Below are positions 9,801 to 17,058 of a stretch of 64,000 nucleotides of DNA, piece by piece; position 1 is the stretch's first letter; every line of letters begins with the position of its first letter. This stretch comes from Hymenobacter rubripertinctus. GTDB taxonomy: Bacteria; Bacteroidota; Bacteroidia; Cytophagales; Hymenobacteraceae. Below the pieces are notes generated by a model that ran no database searches, was not told the DNA's origin, and worked only from the letters and a program-made list of their open reading frames with translations. The position numbers and the translations under genes are program-made. The stretch is taken from contig NZ_QYCN01000012.1 in assembly GCF_003583925.1 (NCBI RefSeq), forward strand, positions 116,533 through 180,532, given 5' to 3'.

Positions 9801-11914
9801 CCGTCACCATCAACCCGGCCGCCGTGGCCAACGCCGGGGCCGATGCCGCGCTGTGCGACGGCCAGCAGCGGACCATCGGTTCGGCCGCCCTCACGGGCTA
9901 CACCTACCAGTGGAGCCCTGCTACCGGCCTGAGCAGCAGCACCGCCGCCCAGCCCGTGTTTACGGGCCGCAATACCACCGCCACGCCCCTCACCCTGACC
10001 TACGTGCTCACGGCCACCACGGCCCAGGGCTGCGCGGCCACCAGCACGGTACGCCTGACGGTGAACCCCCGCCCCGCCCCCGACAGCATCCGGGGCTCGG
10101 TTTCGGTCTGCCCCACGGTACAGGGCGTGGCCTATAGCATTCTGAACCCCACCAACACCGCCTACCAGTGGCAAGTAACAGGCGGCACCATTGCCAGCGG
10201 CCAGGGCACCCCTGCCATTACCGTAAACTGGGGCGCGGCTACCCCCAACGCCTCGGTGCGGGCCTTCCAGTTCAACTCCTTTGGCTGCTCCTCCGATACC
10301 ATTGCCCTGCCGGTGCGGGTGAATCAGCAGCTGGCCACGGCCCGGCCCACCGGCCCGCTGCGCGTCTGCCTCGCCGACGGCCCTTTCACTTACCAGACGC
10401 CCTACACCAACGGCTCGGTTTATGGCTGGCAGATTGTGGGCGGCACCCAGATCAGCTCTACTCAGTCTTCGGTTCAGATTCGCTTTACCCAGCCCGGCAT
10501 TGCTAAGCTGGTCGTAACCGAATCGAGCAACCCGGCCGGCGGTGTCTGCCGGGGCCAGAGCGATACGCTCTACGTGACGGTGCTGCCTTCACCGGCCACC
10601 ACGCTGGCCGTAGCCGGCCCCGACCGGGTGTGTGCCAACAGCGGCAACCTCACCTTCACGCTGCCCGGAGCCGCCAATTCGGCCTACCTCTTCACCCTGA
10701 ACGGGGCAACCGTAACCGGCACCGGCACAACCGTAACGCTGCCCGTGCCGCCCGTGAGCGCCACGCCATACACGCTCACCATCCGCGAAACCAATGCCAG
10801 CGGCTGCGCGGGTCCGCTCTACACCAAAACGTTCCTGGTAGTACCGGCCCTGGCCATTGCCGGTCCGGCCAGCTACTGCCCCGAGACCCGCACGGGGCTG
10901 CGCTTCACGGTGCCTACCTACACCGGCAGCCAGCTACAGTGGACGGCCCCCGGGGCGACCATTACGGCCGGCCAGGGCACTAACACCGTGACCCTCGATG
11001 TACCGGCGGGCACCACTACCGTTACGCTGAGCGTAGCCGACGCCAACCCCGCCGTCCGGAGCTGCGCGGCCACCTTCACCCTCCGGCCCGATAACGCCGC
11101 CGTGGCCCTGAGTACCGCTTCGGTAGAAGCGGCCAGCCAGGACCGCAGCATCACGCTGGCCCTGGCCGTGCCCAATAATACTGGCAACGGCAACCGGGTC
11201 CAGATTCTGCGGCGCGACGCGGGCAGCACTGCCGCCTACGTGGCCGTGGGCAACGTGGCCAACACGGCTGCCACCTTCACCGATACCGGCGTGGATGCCG
11301 ATGCCCGCGCCTACCAGTACCGCCTCGACCTGACCAACGCCTGCGGCACCGTGCTCAGCAGCCAGGAGCACACCACCATCCTGACCAAGGCCGCCGCCAC
11401 CGAAAGCTCCGACACCCGCCTCCCCGGCCAGGTGAAGGTGAGCTGGACGGCTTACCAGGGCTTCGCGGTGAAGGAGTACCGCATCAGCCGGGTGGCCGAT
11501 AACGGCACGGCCGAATTGGTGGCGACGGTAAGCGGCACCACCCTCAGCCTGGAGCAAACCAGCAGCACGGCCGGTTTCAGCCAGTGCTTCCGGGTGCAGG
11601 CAGTGAGTACCGATGCCACCGCCCGCGCGGCTTTCTCGAACGACGCCTGCGTATCGTTCGACAACAAGCTGGGCTTCTACAACATCATCACGCCCAACGG
11701 CGACGGCAAGAACGATTTTCTCGTCATCGACAACGTGCAGCTCTACCCCAGCAATACGCTCACCGTGTACAGCCGCTGGGGCAAGCAGCTGTACGAAACC
11801 CGCAACTACCGCAACACCTTCGGCGGCGAAGGGTGCAGCCCGGGCATGTACTACTACCTCTTCAAGCTCGATAACGGCACCAGCTACAAGGGTTGGTTCG
11901 AGATTACCCGCTAG
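6815..11914 (+). CDS. Giant secreted repeat protein, T9SS type B
   Basis: A 1,699-residue protein with signal peptide (LLRIGFLVFWLALLAGARPAAA), then HLLGGEMNYKYL, a start common among Bacteroidota gliding-associated surface proteins. Cadherin/PKD-like modules follow, then six tandem 80-84-residue units (residues about 582-1082) with the core AALTGYTYQWSPATGLSS. More PKD-like modules lead to the C-terminal domain (ITPNGDGKNDFLVIDNVQLYP...VYSRWGKQLYE...GMYYYLF), the gliding-motility-associated or CHU_C type B sorting domain. Type B cargo such as SprB relies on its own T9SS accessory proteins; none is in this window. Adhesin or motility function is inference. Confidence 0.88.
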   Translation: MHPRLLRIGFLVFWLALLAGARPAAATHLLGGEMNYKYLDANGPASAPFRYQVTVLVYLNKEAGSVAPDGRPSVDISFYNKSQSGARIMVVTVPRTSFAEVTPPSPVSCTLPNSQPPRVTLAKYVTIVNLPLSFDGYYAVYTDLARNVDVTNLQNPGNTNLTLYTDMAPPLLPNTSPVFSDTAVAVICQGDTSFILNNAYDADGDRLIYSFGTPYQGQAPFGNFTPPPPSVVYASGYSATQPFGPGSYAALNASTGLSQYAAPMQGKYVVAVDVKEYRTINGREVLVGTTRRDIQLVSRPCQANQPPVFTPPSVAVKNYTVEEGRPLSFSVTGTDPEGKSLTMKVSSPLLDGTGPFDFSVNGSQGTVPVNNPIGSVSVTATASVTGQFQFNSHCGDARATPYDVVVTVTDNTCGSKSVSDVFRITVTRAAGPTGIVGDSTVCDRGQVRTYTATGPAANTYRWTVRGGTIQGPATAGSIQVLWGNSALGTVTLRGVSAVGCPSDSVSRSITFDQGTLNVTPNVSICAGASTTLTASGGQTYTWTGGGQTFTGASITVSPTQTTTYTVTTTGTTCVLTRQVTVSVNAAGIANAGANRTVCVGETTMLGAAALTGYTYQWSPATGLSSATAAQPVFTAATPGTYTFTLVATAPGNCTATNTVTVTVNPAAVANAGANQALCSGSAVTLGSAALTGYTYQWSPATGLSSATSAQPTLTLANTTNAPITATYTLTATTVQGCAATSTVTVTVNPAAVANAGANQALCSGSAVTLGSAALTGYTYQWSPATGLSSSTTAQPTLTLANTTNAPITATYTLTATTAQGCAATSTVTVTVNPAAVANAGASRAICSGETTMLGAAALAGYIYQWSPATGLSSSTTAQPTLTLANTTNAPITATYTLTATTVQGCAATSTVTVTVNPAAVANAGASRAICSGETTTLGAAALTGYTYQWSPATGLSSPTAAQPVVNRVNSGPTPITYTYTLTVTTAQGCAATSTVAVTINPAAVANAGADAALCDGQQRTIGSAALTGYTYQWSPATGLSSSTAAQPVFTGRNTTATPLTLTYVLTATTAQGCAATSTVRLTVNPRPAPDSIRGSVSVCPTVQGVAYSILNPTNTAYQWQVTGGTIASGQGTPAITVNWGAATPNASVRAFQFNSFGCSSDTIALPVRVNQQLATARPTGPLRVCLADGPFTYQTPYTNGSVYGWQIVGGTQISSTQSSVQIRFTQPGIAKLVVTESSNPAGGVCRGQSDTLYVTVLPSPATTLAVAGPDRVCANSGNLTFTLPGAANSAYLFTLNGATVTGTGTTVTLPVPPVSATPYTLTIRETNASGCAGPLYTKTFLVVPALAIAGPASYCPETRTGLRFTVPTYTGSQLQWTAPGATITAGQGTNTVTLDVPAGTTTVTLSVADANPAVRSCAATFTLRPDNAAVALSTASVEAASQDRSITLALAVPNNTGNGNRVQILRRDAGSTAAYVAVGNVANTAATFTDTGVDADARAYQYRLDLTNACGTVLSSQEHTTILTKAAATESSDTRLPGQVKVSWTAYQGFAVKEYRISRVADNGTAELVATVSGTTLSLEQTSSTAGFSQCFRVQAVSTDATARAAFSNDACVSFDNKLGFYNIITPNGDGKNDFLVIDNVQLYPSNTLTVYSRWGKQLYETRNYRNTFGGEGCSPGMYYYLFKLDNGTSYKGWFEITR
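8561..10060 (+). repeat. In-frame tandem repeat: one 240-bp and five 252-bp units
   Basis: Units begin at about 8561, 8801, 9053, 9305, 9557 and 9809. The first is 240 bp and the other five are exactly 252 bp (84 codons). Units starting at 8801 and 9053 are near-identical over long stretches, including synonymous positions, which suggests recent duplication or gene conversion. Confidence 0.95.
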
Positions 11915-11938
11915 CGAATACTGACTTACCCTGAAAGG

Positions 11939-11968
11939 GCCGTTCGGAGCTTCCGAGCGGCTCTTTTG
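11939..11968 (+). terminator. Intrinsic terminator
   Basis: GCCGTTCGGA and TCCGAGCGGC pair (one G-U pair) around a short loop and are followed by CTCTTTTG, 25 nt after the giant gene's stop. Confidence 0.75.
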
Positions 11969-12098
11969 CTTTACCGGCTTCGTACCTTCTGTGGTGCGGC
12001 CCCTGGCCGTCCGACCAGGTTCCAGGGCGTGGCACCACCCCTGCTTACCACCGCTCACAAAATCCGCGCAATCCCGAAAATCCGCGGCAATCCGTGAT

Positions 12099-12106
12099 TA
12101 CCTTTG
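12099..12106 (+). promoter_or_regulatory. Candidate -7 element before rlmD-like gene
   Basis: TACCTTTG fits TAnnTTTG exactly; no good TTG lies 19-20 nt upstream. If used, transcription would begin within a few nt of the GTG at 12112. Confidence 0.4.
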
Positions 12107-12111
12107 TGCCC

Positions 12112-13521
12112 GTGAGGAAATCCGTTAAAAACATCCCCGCGGAGCTGCTCCGCGAAGTCGAAATTACCAACATGGTGGCCGAGGGCAAGTGCCTGGTGCG
12201 CCGCGAGAATCTGGTGATATTCGTGACCCAGGTAGCGCCCGGCGACGTGGTGGACCTGCGCGTGACCAAGGCCAAGAAGAACTTTCTGGAGGCCGTGCCC
12301 ACCAAGTTTCATAAGTATTCCGAGCTGCGCGTAACGCCGTTCTGCGAGCATTTCGGCACCTGCGGGGGCTGCAAGTGGCAGCACTTGGGCTACGAAACCC
12401 AACTCAAGTTCAAGCACCAGCAGGTGGCCGACACCTTGCAACGCATCGGCAAAGTGGCCCTACCCGAAATCCTGCCCATCACGCCCTCGCCCGACCAGAC
12501 CTATTACCGCAACAAGCTGGAATACACCTTCAGCCACAACGGCTGGCTGACCAACGAGCAGATTGCCAGCGGCCACGATTACGAGCGGCGCGTGCTGGGC
12601 TTCCACACCCCCGGCCGCTTCGATAAGATTCTGGACGTGAACCACTGCTGGCTCCAACCCGACCCGAGCAACCAGATTCGGCTGGCGGTGCGCGACTATG
12701 CCCTGGAGCACGAGCTGCCCTTCAACAACCTCGTGACCCAGGAGGGCTTTTTGCGCAACCTCATCATCCGGACGGCCAACACCGGCGACCTGATGGTGAT
12801 TTTGCAGTGCTACTACGCCCACGACGCGCTGGTGCCGCTACTGGATTTCCTGGCCGAGCGGTTCCCGCAAATCACCTCCCTCAACTACGTGCTCAACGAA
12901 AAGGGCAACGAAACCTTCAACGACCTGGAGGTGGTCTGCTACCGGGGCGAGCCACACATCCACGAGGAAATGGAAGGCCTGCGCTTCCGCGTGGGGCCAA
13001 AATCGTTCTACCAAACCAACTCGGAGGGCGCCTACAACCTCTATAAAATCACCCGCGACTTCGCCCAGCTTACCGGCTCGGAACTGGTGTACGACCTCTA
13101 CACCGGGGCCGGCACCATTGCCAACTTCGTGGCCCGGCAGGCCCGGCACGTGGTGGGCGTCGAGTACGTGGAGTCGGCGGTACAGGACGCCTACCTCAAC
13201 TCCGAAATCAACGGCACGACCAACACCGAGTTCTACGCCGGCGACATGAAGGACGTGCTCAACGCCGAGTTCATTGCCAAGCACGGCCGCCCCGACGTCG
13301 TCATCACCGACCCGCCCCGCGCCGGCATGCACCCCGACGTGGTGGCCCGCCTGCTCGAAATGCGCGCCCCCCGCATCGTCTACGTCAGCTGCAACCCCGC
13401 CACCCAGGCCCGGGATTTGGAGCTACTGGATGAAGCGTACAGCGTGGTGAAAGTGCAGCCCGTGGATATGTTCCCGCACACCCACCACATGGAGAACGTG
13501 GTGCTGCTGGAGTTGCGGTAA
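12112..13521 (+). CDS. rlmD: 23S rRNA (uracil-5-)-methyltransferase, RlmD/TrmA family
   Basis: Transfers a methyl group from SAM to C5 of a uridine in rRNA. It has the family's iron-sulfur cysteine cluster (CEHFGTCGGCKWQH near residue 80, with a further Cys in NHCWLQ), the SAM-binding segment VYDLYTGAGTIANFVA, the TDPPRAGMH motif and the catalytic Cys in VYVSCNPATQARDL. The protein is 469 residues from GTG at 12112 (MRKSVKNIPAELL); the in-frame GTG at 12094 adds six residues but precedes or overlaps the likely -7 element. Which uridine is modified cannot be told from sequence: Bacteroidota usually carry one or two members annotated RlmD. Confidence 0.85.
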   Translation: MRKSVKNIPAELLREVEITNMVAEGKCLVRRENLVIFVTQVAPGDVVDLRVTKAKKNFLEAVPTKFHKYSELRVTPFCEHFGTCGGCKWQHLGYETQLKFKHQQVADTLQRIGKVALPEILPITPSPDQTYYRNKLEYTFSHNGWLTNEQIASGHDYERRVLGFHTPGRFDKILDVNHCWLQPDPSNQIRLAVRDYALEHELPFNNLVTQEGFLRNLIIRTANTGDLMVILQCYYAHDALVPLLDFLAERFPQITSLNYVLNEKGNETFNDLEVVCYRGEPHIHEEMEGLRFRVGPKSFYQTNSEGAYNLYKITRDFAQLTGSELVYDLYTGAGTIANFVARQARHVVGVEYVESAVQDAYLNSEINGTTNTEFYAGDMKDVLNAEFIAKHGRPDVVITDPPRAGMHPDVVARLLEMRAPRIVYVSCNPATQARDLELLDEAYSVVKVQPVDMFPHTHHMENVVLLELR

Positions 13522-13527
13522 CCACCT

Positions 13528-13562
13528 ATCATCCTGAGCGGAGCGAAGGACCTTATCACGCT
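13528..13562 (+). repeat. Half copy of REP-like palindrome (left arm)
   Basis: Carries ATCCTGAGCGGAGCGAAGG and continues CCTTATCACG, identical to the left arm of the full element at 13869 except at its outer end. It lies just 5' of the GIY-YIG gene; no right arm follows. Confidence 0.9.
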
Positions 13563-13578
13563 CAGACATGTCGTTGCT

Positions 13579-13860
13579 ATGTCCTACTATGTGTACATCA
13601 CTACAAACCCAGCGAGGAAAGTTTTGTACATCGGCATTACCAACGACCTTGCAAATCGAATGGCTCAGCACTATGCTAATCGTGGTTCAGCCCAAACTTT
13701 TGCAGGCAAGTACTTCTGTTATAATCTGATCTACTTTGAAGAGCATCAGAATAGCAAAGCTGCTATTGCCCGTGAGAAGGAATTGAAGGGCTGGACGCGA
13801 GCAAAGAAAGAAGCATTGATTGCAGTTGACAACTCTAACTGGGTCTTTCTAGAAACGTGA
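13579..13860 (+). CDS. GIY-YIG nuclease domain protein
   Basis: A 93-residue protein that is a single GIY-YIG domain of the URI/UPF0213-like type. YYVYITT...VLYIGITNDLANRMAQHY carries the Tyr pair, the catalytic Arg and the His, and the C-terminal part has the metal-binding Glu region (NSKAAIAREKELKGWTRAKKEALI). The gene is visibly more AT-rich than its neighbours, with many A/T third positions, unlike the GC-rich genome, which suggests transfer. It is bounded on both sides by arms of a REP-like palindrome, within 20 nt of each end. Known relatives include uncharacterised endonucleases; a role in mobility of the flanking repeat is inference. Confidence 0.88.
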   Translation: MSYYVYITTNPARKVLYIGITNDLANRMAQHYANRGSAQTFAGKYFCYNLIYFEEHQNSKAAIAREKELKGWTRAKKEALIAVDNSNWVFLET

Positions 13861-13868
13861 ATATTTAC

Positions 13869-13957
13869 CTGTCATCCTGAGCGGAGCGAAGGACCTTATC
13901 ACGCTTGAACGTATCGTTTACACGTGATAAGGTCCTTCGCTCCGCTCAGGATGACAG
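13869..13957. repeat. Full REP-like palindrome, 35-bp perfect arms
   Basis: Arms 13869-13903 and 13923-13957 are perfectly complementary, separated by a 19-nt loop. The core is GTCATCCTGAGCGGAGCG. Translation of the right arm gives DKVLRSAQDD, a false N-terminal extension of the next gene. Confidence 0.95.
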
Positions 13958-13973
13958 ATGTACACCATACCAC

Positions 13974-14348
13974 ATGGACTACACCAACGACCCCGAACTG
14001 AACGGCAAATACCTCGGCACCATCACCAAGGATTTCGCCACCGTGTCCGATACGCTCAGCGAAGCCTCGTCGCAAATCCGCAAGCGCGACATTTCGAAGT
14101 ACCCCATCTTCGTGTTTGCCCGCCAGGAAGTACCACTGGGCGGCCTGCTGGTAAATGCCGATGAAATGGACCTGGAGTGGCACGTTTTCGCCAGCTACCT
14201 GGAGTTGTTTGTGCAGCAGGGCATCATCAGCGAAGAAGGCATCGAAGCCTTCCAAAGCACCTACCGCGACGCCAATGAGTACTGCTGCCTGTTCGTGCTC
14301 GACGAGGAGTTTACCAACTTCGTATATATCCCCTACCCGGAAGACTAA
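13974..14348 (+). CDS. Conserved small acidic protein, unknown function
   Basis: A 124-residue, acidic protein (MDYTNDPELNGKYLG ... VYIPYPED). No signal peptide or membrane segment. It reads like a cytoplasmic Bacteroidota protein with a compact alpha/beta fold (IFVFARQEVPLGGLLVNADEMDLEWHVFASYLELFVQQGII). I do not recognise its function. The ATG at 13974 is chosen because everything upstream in frame is translated palindromic repeat. It ends exactly one base before the inverted-repeat element that separates it from convergent thiL. Confidence 0.75.
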   Translation: MDYTNDPELNGKYLGTITKDFATVSDTLSEASSQIRKRDISKYPIFVFARQEVPLGGLLVNADEMDLEWHVFASYLELFVQQGIISEEGIEAFQSTYRDANEYCCLFVLDEEFTNFVYIPYPED

Positions 14349-14504
14349 ATCACAGATGTTGCTGATGTTGCTGATGAAAAAGGATTCGTTCTGACGCTGG
14401 ATTTGTTCGACAATCAAATTTGCTGACTTCAGAAATCTGTCGTTGAACGAATCTACTAGCAGAACGAATCCATTTTCATCTGCAACATCTGCAACATCTG
14501 TGAT
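14349..14504. repeat. 156-bp inverted-repeat element
   Basis: Left arm 14349-14393 and right arm 14460-14504 are near-perfect complements (about 45 bp). They begin ATCACAGATGTTGCTGATG and end CATCTGCAACATCTGTGAT. It starts right after one stop codon and its last base is the first base of the convergent thiL stop codon. Internal 9-nt doublets (TGTTGCTGA) are present. Confidence 0.9.
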
Positions 14505-15523
14505 TAAAAATGGCTAAACCCCTGCGCCTTCAACGGCACAGGCTGGCCGGCTTTGGTGATGAGGTTGGCCCCTTCGCTCTTGTCCACCATGTGGCCGATG
14601 ATGGTGATGTCGGGGTGGTTTTTGAGCTTGGCGTGGTCGGCGAGCGGGACGGTGAACAGCAGCTCGTAGTCTTCGCCGCCGTTGAGCATGCACATGATGG
14701 GGTCGAGGTTGAATTCTTCGGCCACTTCCAGCGTGGGGTTGGCAATGGGCAGGTTCTCGGTGAAGATGCGCGCGCCGGTGCCGCTGGCCTGGCAGAGGTG
14801 GAGCACCTCGGAAGCCAGCCCGTCGGATACGTCAATCATGCTGGTGGGCGTCACGCCCAGGTCGCGCAGCTCGTGGATGACGTCCATGCGGGCCTCGGGA
14901 CGGAGCTGGCGCTGGAGCACGTAGGGATACTTATCCAGTTCAGGCTGGGTTTCGGGGTCGGCCTGCCAGGCCAGTTTTTCGCGCTCCAGCACCTGCAAGC
15001 CTAAGTAGGCCCCGCCCAGGTCGCCGGTTACGCAGAGCAAATCGTTGGGGCCAGCCCCGCTGCGGCGCACAGCCTGGCCGGCCTCGGCCTGGCCCAGGGC
15101 CGTAATGCTGATGGTGAGGCCGGCGCGGCTGCCGGTAGTGTCGCCGCCCACTAAGTCCACGTTGTAGGCTTCGCAGGCCAGCTTTACGCCTTCGAAGAGC
15201 TCTTCCACGGCTTCCACCGTGAAGCGGGCCGGAATGCTGACCGCCACCACAATCTGGGTGGGCAAGGCATTCATAGCGGCAATGTCGGACACGTTCACGG
15301 CCACGGCTTTGTAGCCCAGGTGCTTAAGGGGGCAGAACGTAAGGTCGAAATGCACGCCTTCCACCAATAAGTCGGTGCTGATGACGAGCTCCTGCCCGGC
15401 GGCCGGAGCCAGAATGGCCGCGTCGTCGCCGATGCCGAGGATGGTACTGGGTTGGGTGAGCTGCACGGTTTCCTGAATCCGACGGATCAGGCCGAACTCA
15501 CCTACTTGGTCAAGGGGCGTCAT
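14504..15523 (-). CDS. thiL: Thiamine-monophosphate kinase
   Basis: Phosphorylates thiamine monophosphate to thiamine diphosphate, the last step of cofactor synthesis, in the cytoplasm. The 339-residue protein shows the AIR-synthase-like fold motifs: GEFGLIRRI at the N-terminus, GIGDDAAIL, STDLLVEGVHFD, the NVSDIAAMNA segment, VGGDTTGS, VTGDLGGAYLGL, DVSDGLASEV and GGEDYELLFT near the C-terminus. Start MTPLDQVGEF at 15523 places GEFGLI at the usual position; an upstream reading to 15601 adds unrelated residues. No TPP riboswitch or other thi gene is seen nearby. Confidence 0.95.
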   Translation of the reverse strand: MTPLDQVGEFGLIRRIQETVQLTQPSTILGIGDDAAILAPAAGQELVISTDLLVEGVHFDLTFCPLKHLGYKAVAVNVSDIAAMNALPTQIVVAVSIPARFTVEAVEELFEGVKLACEAYNVDLVGGDTTGSRAGLTISITALGQAEAGQAVRRSGAGPNDLLCVTGDLGGAYLGLQVLEREKLAWQADPETQPELDKYPYVLQRQLRPEARMDVIHELRDLGVTPTSMIDVSDGLASEVLHLCQASGTGARIFTENLPIANPTLEVAEEFNLDPIMCMLNGGEDYELLFTVPLADHAKLKNHPDITIIGHMVDKSEGANLITKAGQPVPLKAQGFSHF

Positions 15524-15672
15524 AGTAATCACGGAGTATGTTGATTGCTCACTGATTTCGCTGATTCGGACGGCGCGGGTCCGTTGCCAACGAGTAGGCA
15601 CAAAGGTAAGGTCCCCAAAGACAAGTGCCGCACCAGCTGCTTGCCTGGCCCCTCCCCCCTGCCAACCAGAAC

Positions 15673-15705
15673 AAAAGAGGCCGCCCGTATAGGGCGGCCT
15701 CTTTG
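15673..15705. terminator. Bidirectional terminator
   Basis: AAAGAGGCCGCCC (15674-15686) and GGGCGGCCTCTTT (15692-15704) pair perfectly around GTATA, with A and T tracts on both sides. It serves the minus-strand lamin-tail gene. Confidence 0.85.
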
Positions 15706-15760
15706 TTTATCCTAAGCCAATAATCAAGAACATCAGGATCAATCAGCGGGTATCCGTGCG

Positions 15761-16834
15761 TTACTTCACCAGCAGTTCCTTGTATACTTTCAGCTGGCCA
15801 TCCTGGGAGATAAACTGCACGAAGTACAGGCCGGGGGAAAGGCGCGAGATGTCGAGCTTCACGGTCTCCTCGTTCAGGCCCCGGGGCTGGGCCATAATGG
15901 TTTGGCCCACCGAGTTGAGCACCGTGATAGAGCCCACTTTGGCCCCTTTGATTTCTACAATGGCCTGGCCGCTGGCCGGGTTCGGGTAAATGCCGATGGA
16001 CGAGTTGAACTTCGCAAGCGTTTTGAGGGGCGCGTAGGCGCCGTACGGGCCGTTGTAGTCGTTGTGCTCGCCCAGGCGGGCGTAGCTCTGGGCCGCCGGA
16101 TCCTGCACCCCGCCGGGGAAAGCCGTAGAGTACGAATCCCACTCAGTGGAAATGTTGTAGCCGGTACGCGCCTTCGGATCATTACCGCCCTGGGGCTGGG
16201 GGTTCACTTTGGTACCCGCCGAAACGGAGGGGCGGCGCATCAGCGACTGGTTAGCCGAGGTAACCAATACCCCGTTCGCATCTTCCGCCGACCACGAGAT
16301 ACCCGGATCCTGGCCGATTACGCCGAAAATGTCCACCAGAATGCCCGTGCCCTGACCGGCCGTAGCACCCGTCCAGCGCACCAGCGCCAGCGCATCGTTG
16401 CCGTTGAAATAGGCAATGCCGCTCTTGGTAATCGTGTTGGGGCCAACCGTACCGTAGGGCGAGGCGCCCAGCTGATCCACCACGTTCAGAATGGCGGGCA
16501 GGGTCGATTCGCCGTTGGCGTACACGAACACGTCGGCCGAGTTGAGCACGTTGGAGCCCGTGGTGCGCTTTAGTTTTTCTTCCTCCGAAGGCGTGCTGGA
16601 GCCGTTGGAATAGCGACGAACCGAATACTTGTCGAGGCTGACGCCGGCTACGGTCGGGTTGAACACCTCAATAGCCCGCTCGTTACCGGTTGAAGGAGTT
16701 GTACCGCCGTAAGTAGTGCCCGACTGGTGAGCGCCCTCGATATATTCTGAGAAGAACAGCTCAGTTCCTTGTCCAAACGAAGTAGTGGCCGTCGCCAGCA
16801 GCAAGGCCGAAGCCAGAATGTAGTTCTTTTTCAT
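15761..16834 (-). CDS. Lamin-tail domain protein, T9SS type A
   Basis: A 357-residue secreted protein. Signal peptide MKKNYILASALLLATATTSFGQ is followed by a lamin-tail domain (ELFFSEYIEGAHQSG...RAIEVFNPTVAGVSLDKYSVRRYSNG...DVFVYANGES...GNDALALVRW...DIFGVIGQDPG), as found in secreted Bacteroidota proteins often fused to nucleases or phosphatases. Here no enzyme domain is present. The C-terminus (SSIGIYPNPASGQAIVEI to VYKELLVK) is a T9SS type A sorting signal. A similar lamin-tail module sits in the secreted endonuclease at 41036. Function is probably surface binding; this is inference. Confidence 0.87.
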   Translation of the reverse strand: MKKNYILASALLLATATTSFGQGTELFFSEYIEGAHQSGTTYGGTTPSTGNERAIEVFNPTVAGVSLDKYSVRRYSNGSSTPSEEEKLKRTTGSNVLNSADVFVYANGESTLPAILNVVDQLGASPYGTVGPNTITKSGIAYFNGNDALALVRWTGATAGQGTGILVDIFGVIGQDPGISWSAEDANGVLVTSANQSLMRRPSVSAGTKVNPQPQGGNDPKARTGYNISTEWDSYSTAFPGGVQDPAAQSYARLGEHNDYNGPYGAYAPLKTLAKFNSSIGIYPNPASGQAIVEIKGAKVGSITVLNSVGQTIMAQPRGLNEETVKLDISRLSPGLYFVQFISQDGQLKVYKELLVK

Positions 16835-16999
16835 GCGTACAAATGGTAAAGGTGTGATTTAACCGACCGCTAAGATAAGGCTTTTGGGCCGGTCGTGGGC
16901 AATACGTGCATCAGAAAATGGATAACGCCTCCTCGCATCACCCTTGGCAGAGCCGCTGACTGTCTGGGCACTAGCCAGTGAAAAGCTTTAAACTTTTTC

Positions 17000-17030
17000 T
17001 TGCTAACGAACGTTAGCAATGGTATATTTG
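17000..17030 (+). promoter_or_regulatory. Promoter of the TetR/paa unit
   Basis: TTG (17000-17002), 20 nt, TATATTTG (17023-17030): exact Bacteroidota -33/-7 geometry. The spacer carries the palindromic operator at 17001-17018. Confidence 0.75.
17001..17018. promoter_or_regulatory. PaaR-type operator
   Basis: TGCTAACG-AA-CGTTAGCA is a perfect 8-bp inverted repeat. It contains CTAACGAACGTTAG, which fits the CNAACGNNCGTTNG site I recall for the TetR-family phenylacetate repressor PaaR of Thermus. It overlaps the -33 element, so bound repressor would block transcription of its own gene. Confidence 0.7.
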
Positions 17031-17058
17031 GCTTTCCTTTCCCACCCGCCCTCTTCCC

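Noticed and set aside
8561-10060. Possible CRISPR-like regular repeats
   Set aside because: Period is 252 bp, in frame, with protein-level conservation; they are domain repeats.
8330-10174. 614-residue open frame on the minus strand
   Set aside because: Shadow of the 252-bp repeats of the giant secreted protein; Gly/Arg/His-rich with no domain.
13905-13973. N-terminal extension of the acidic 124-residue protein
   Set aside because: It translates the palindromic repeat (DKVLRSAQDD) and is not part of the gene.
14504-15600. TPP riboswitch before thiL
   Set aside because: The upstream region shows no thi-box motif, and ThiL is rarely under such control.
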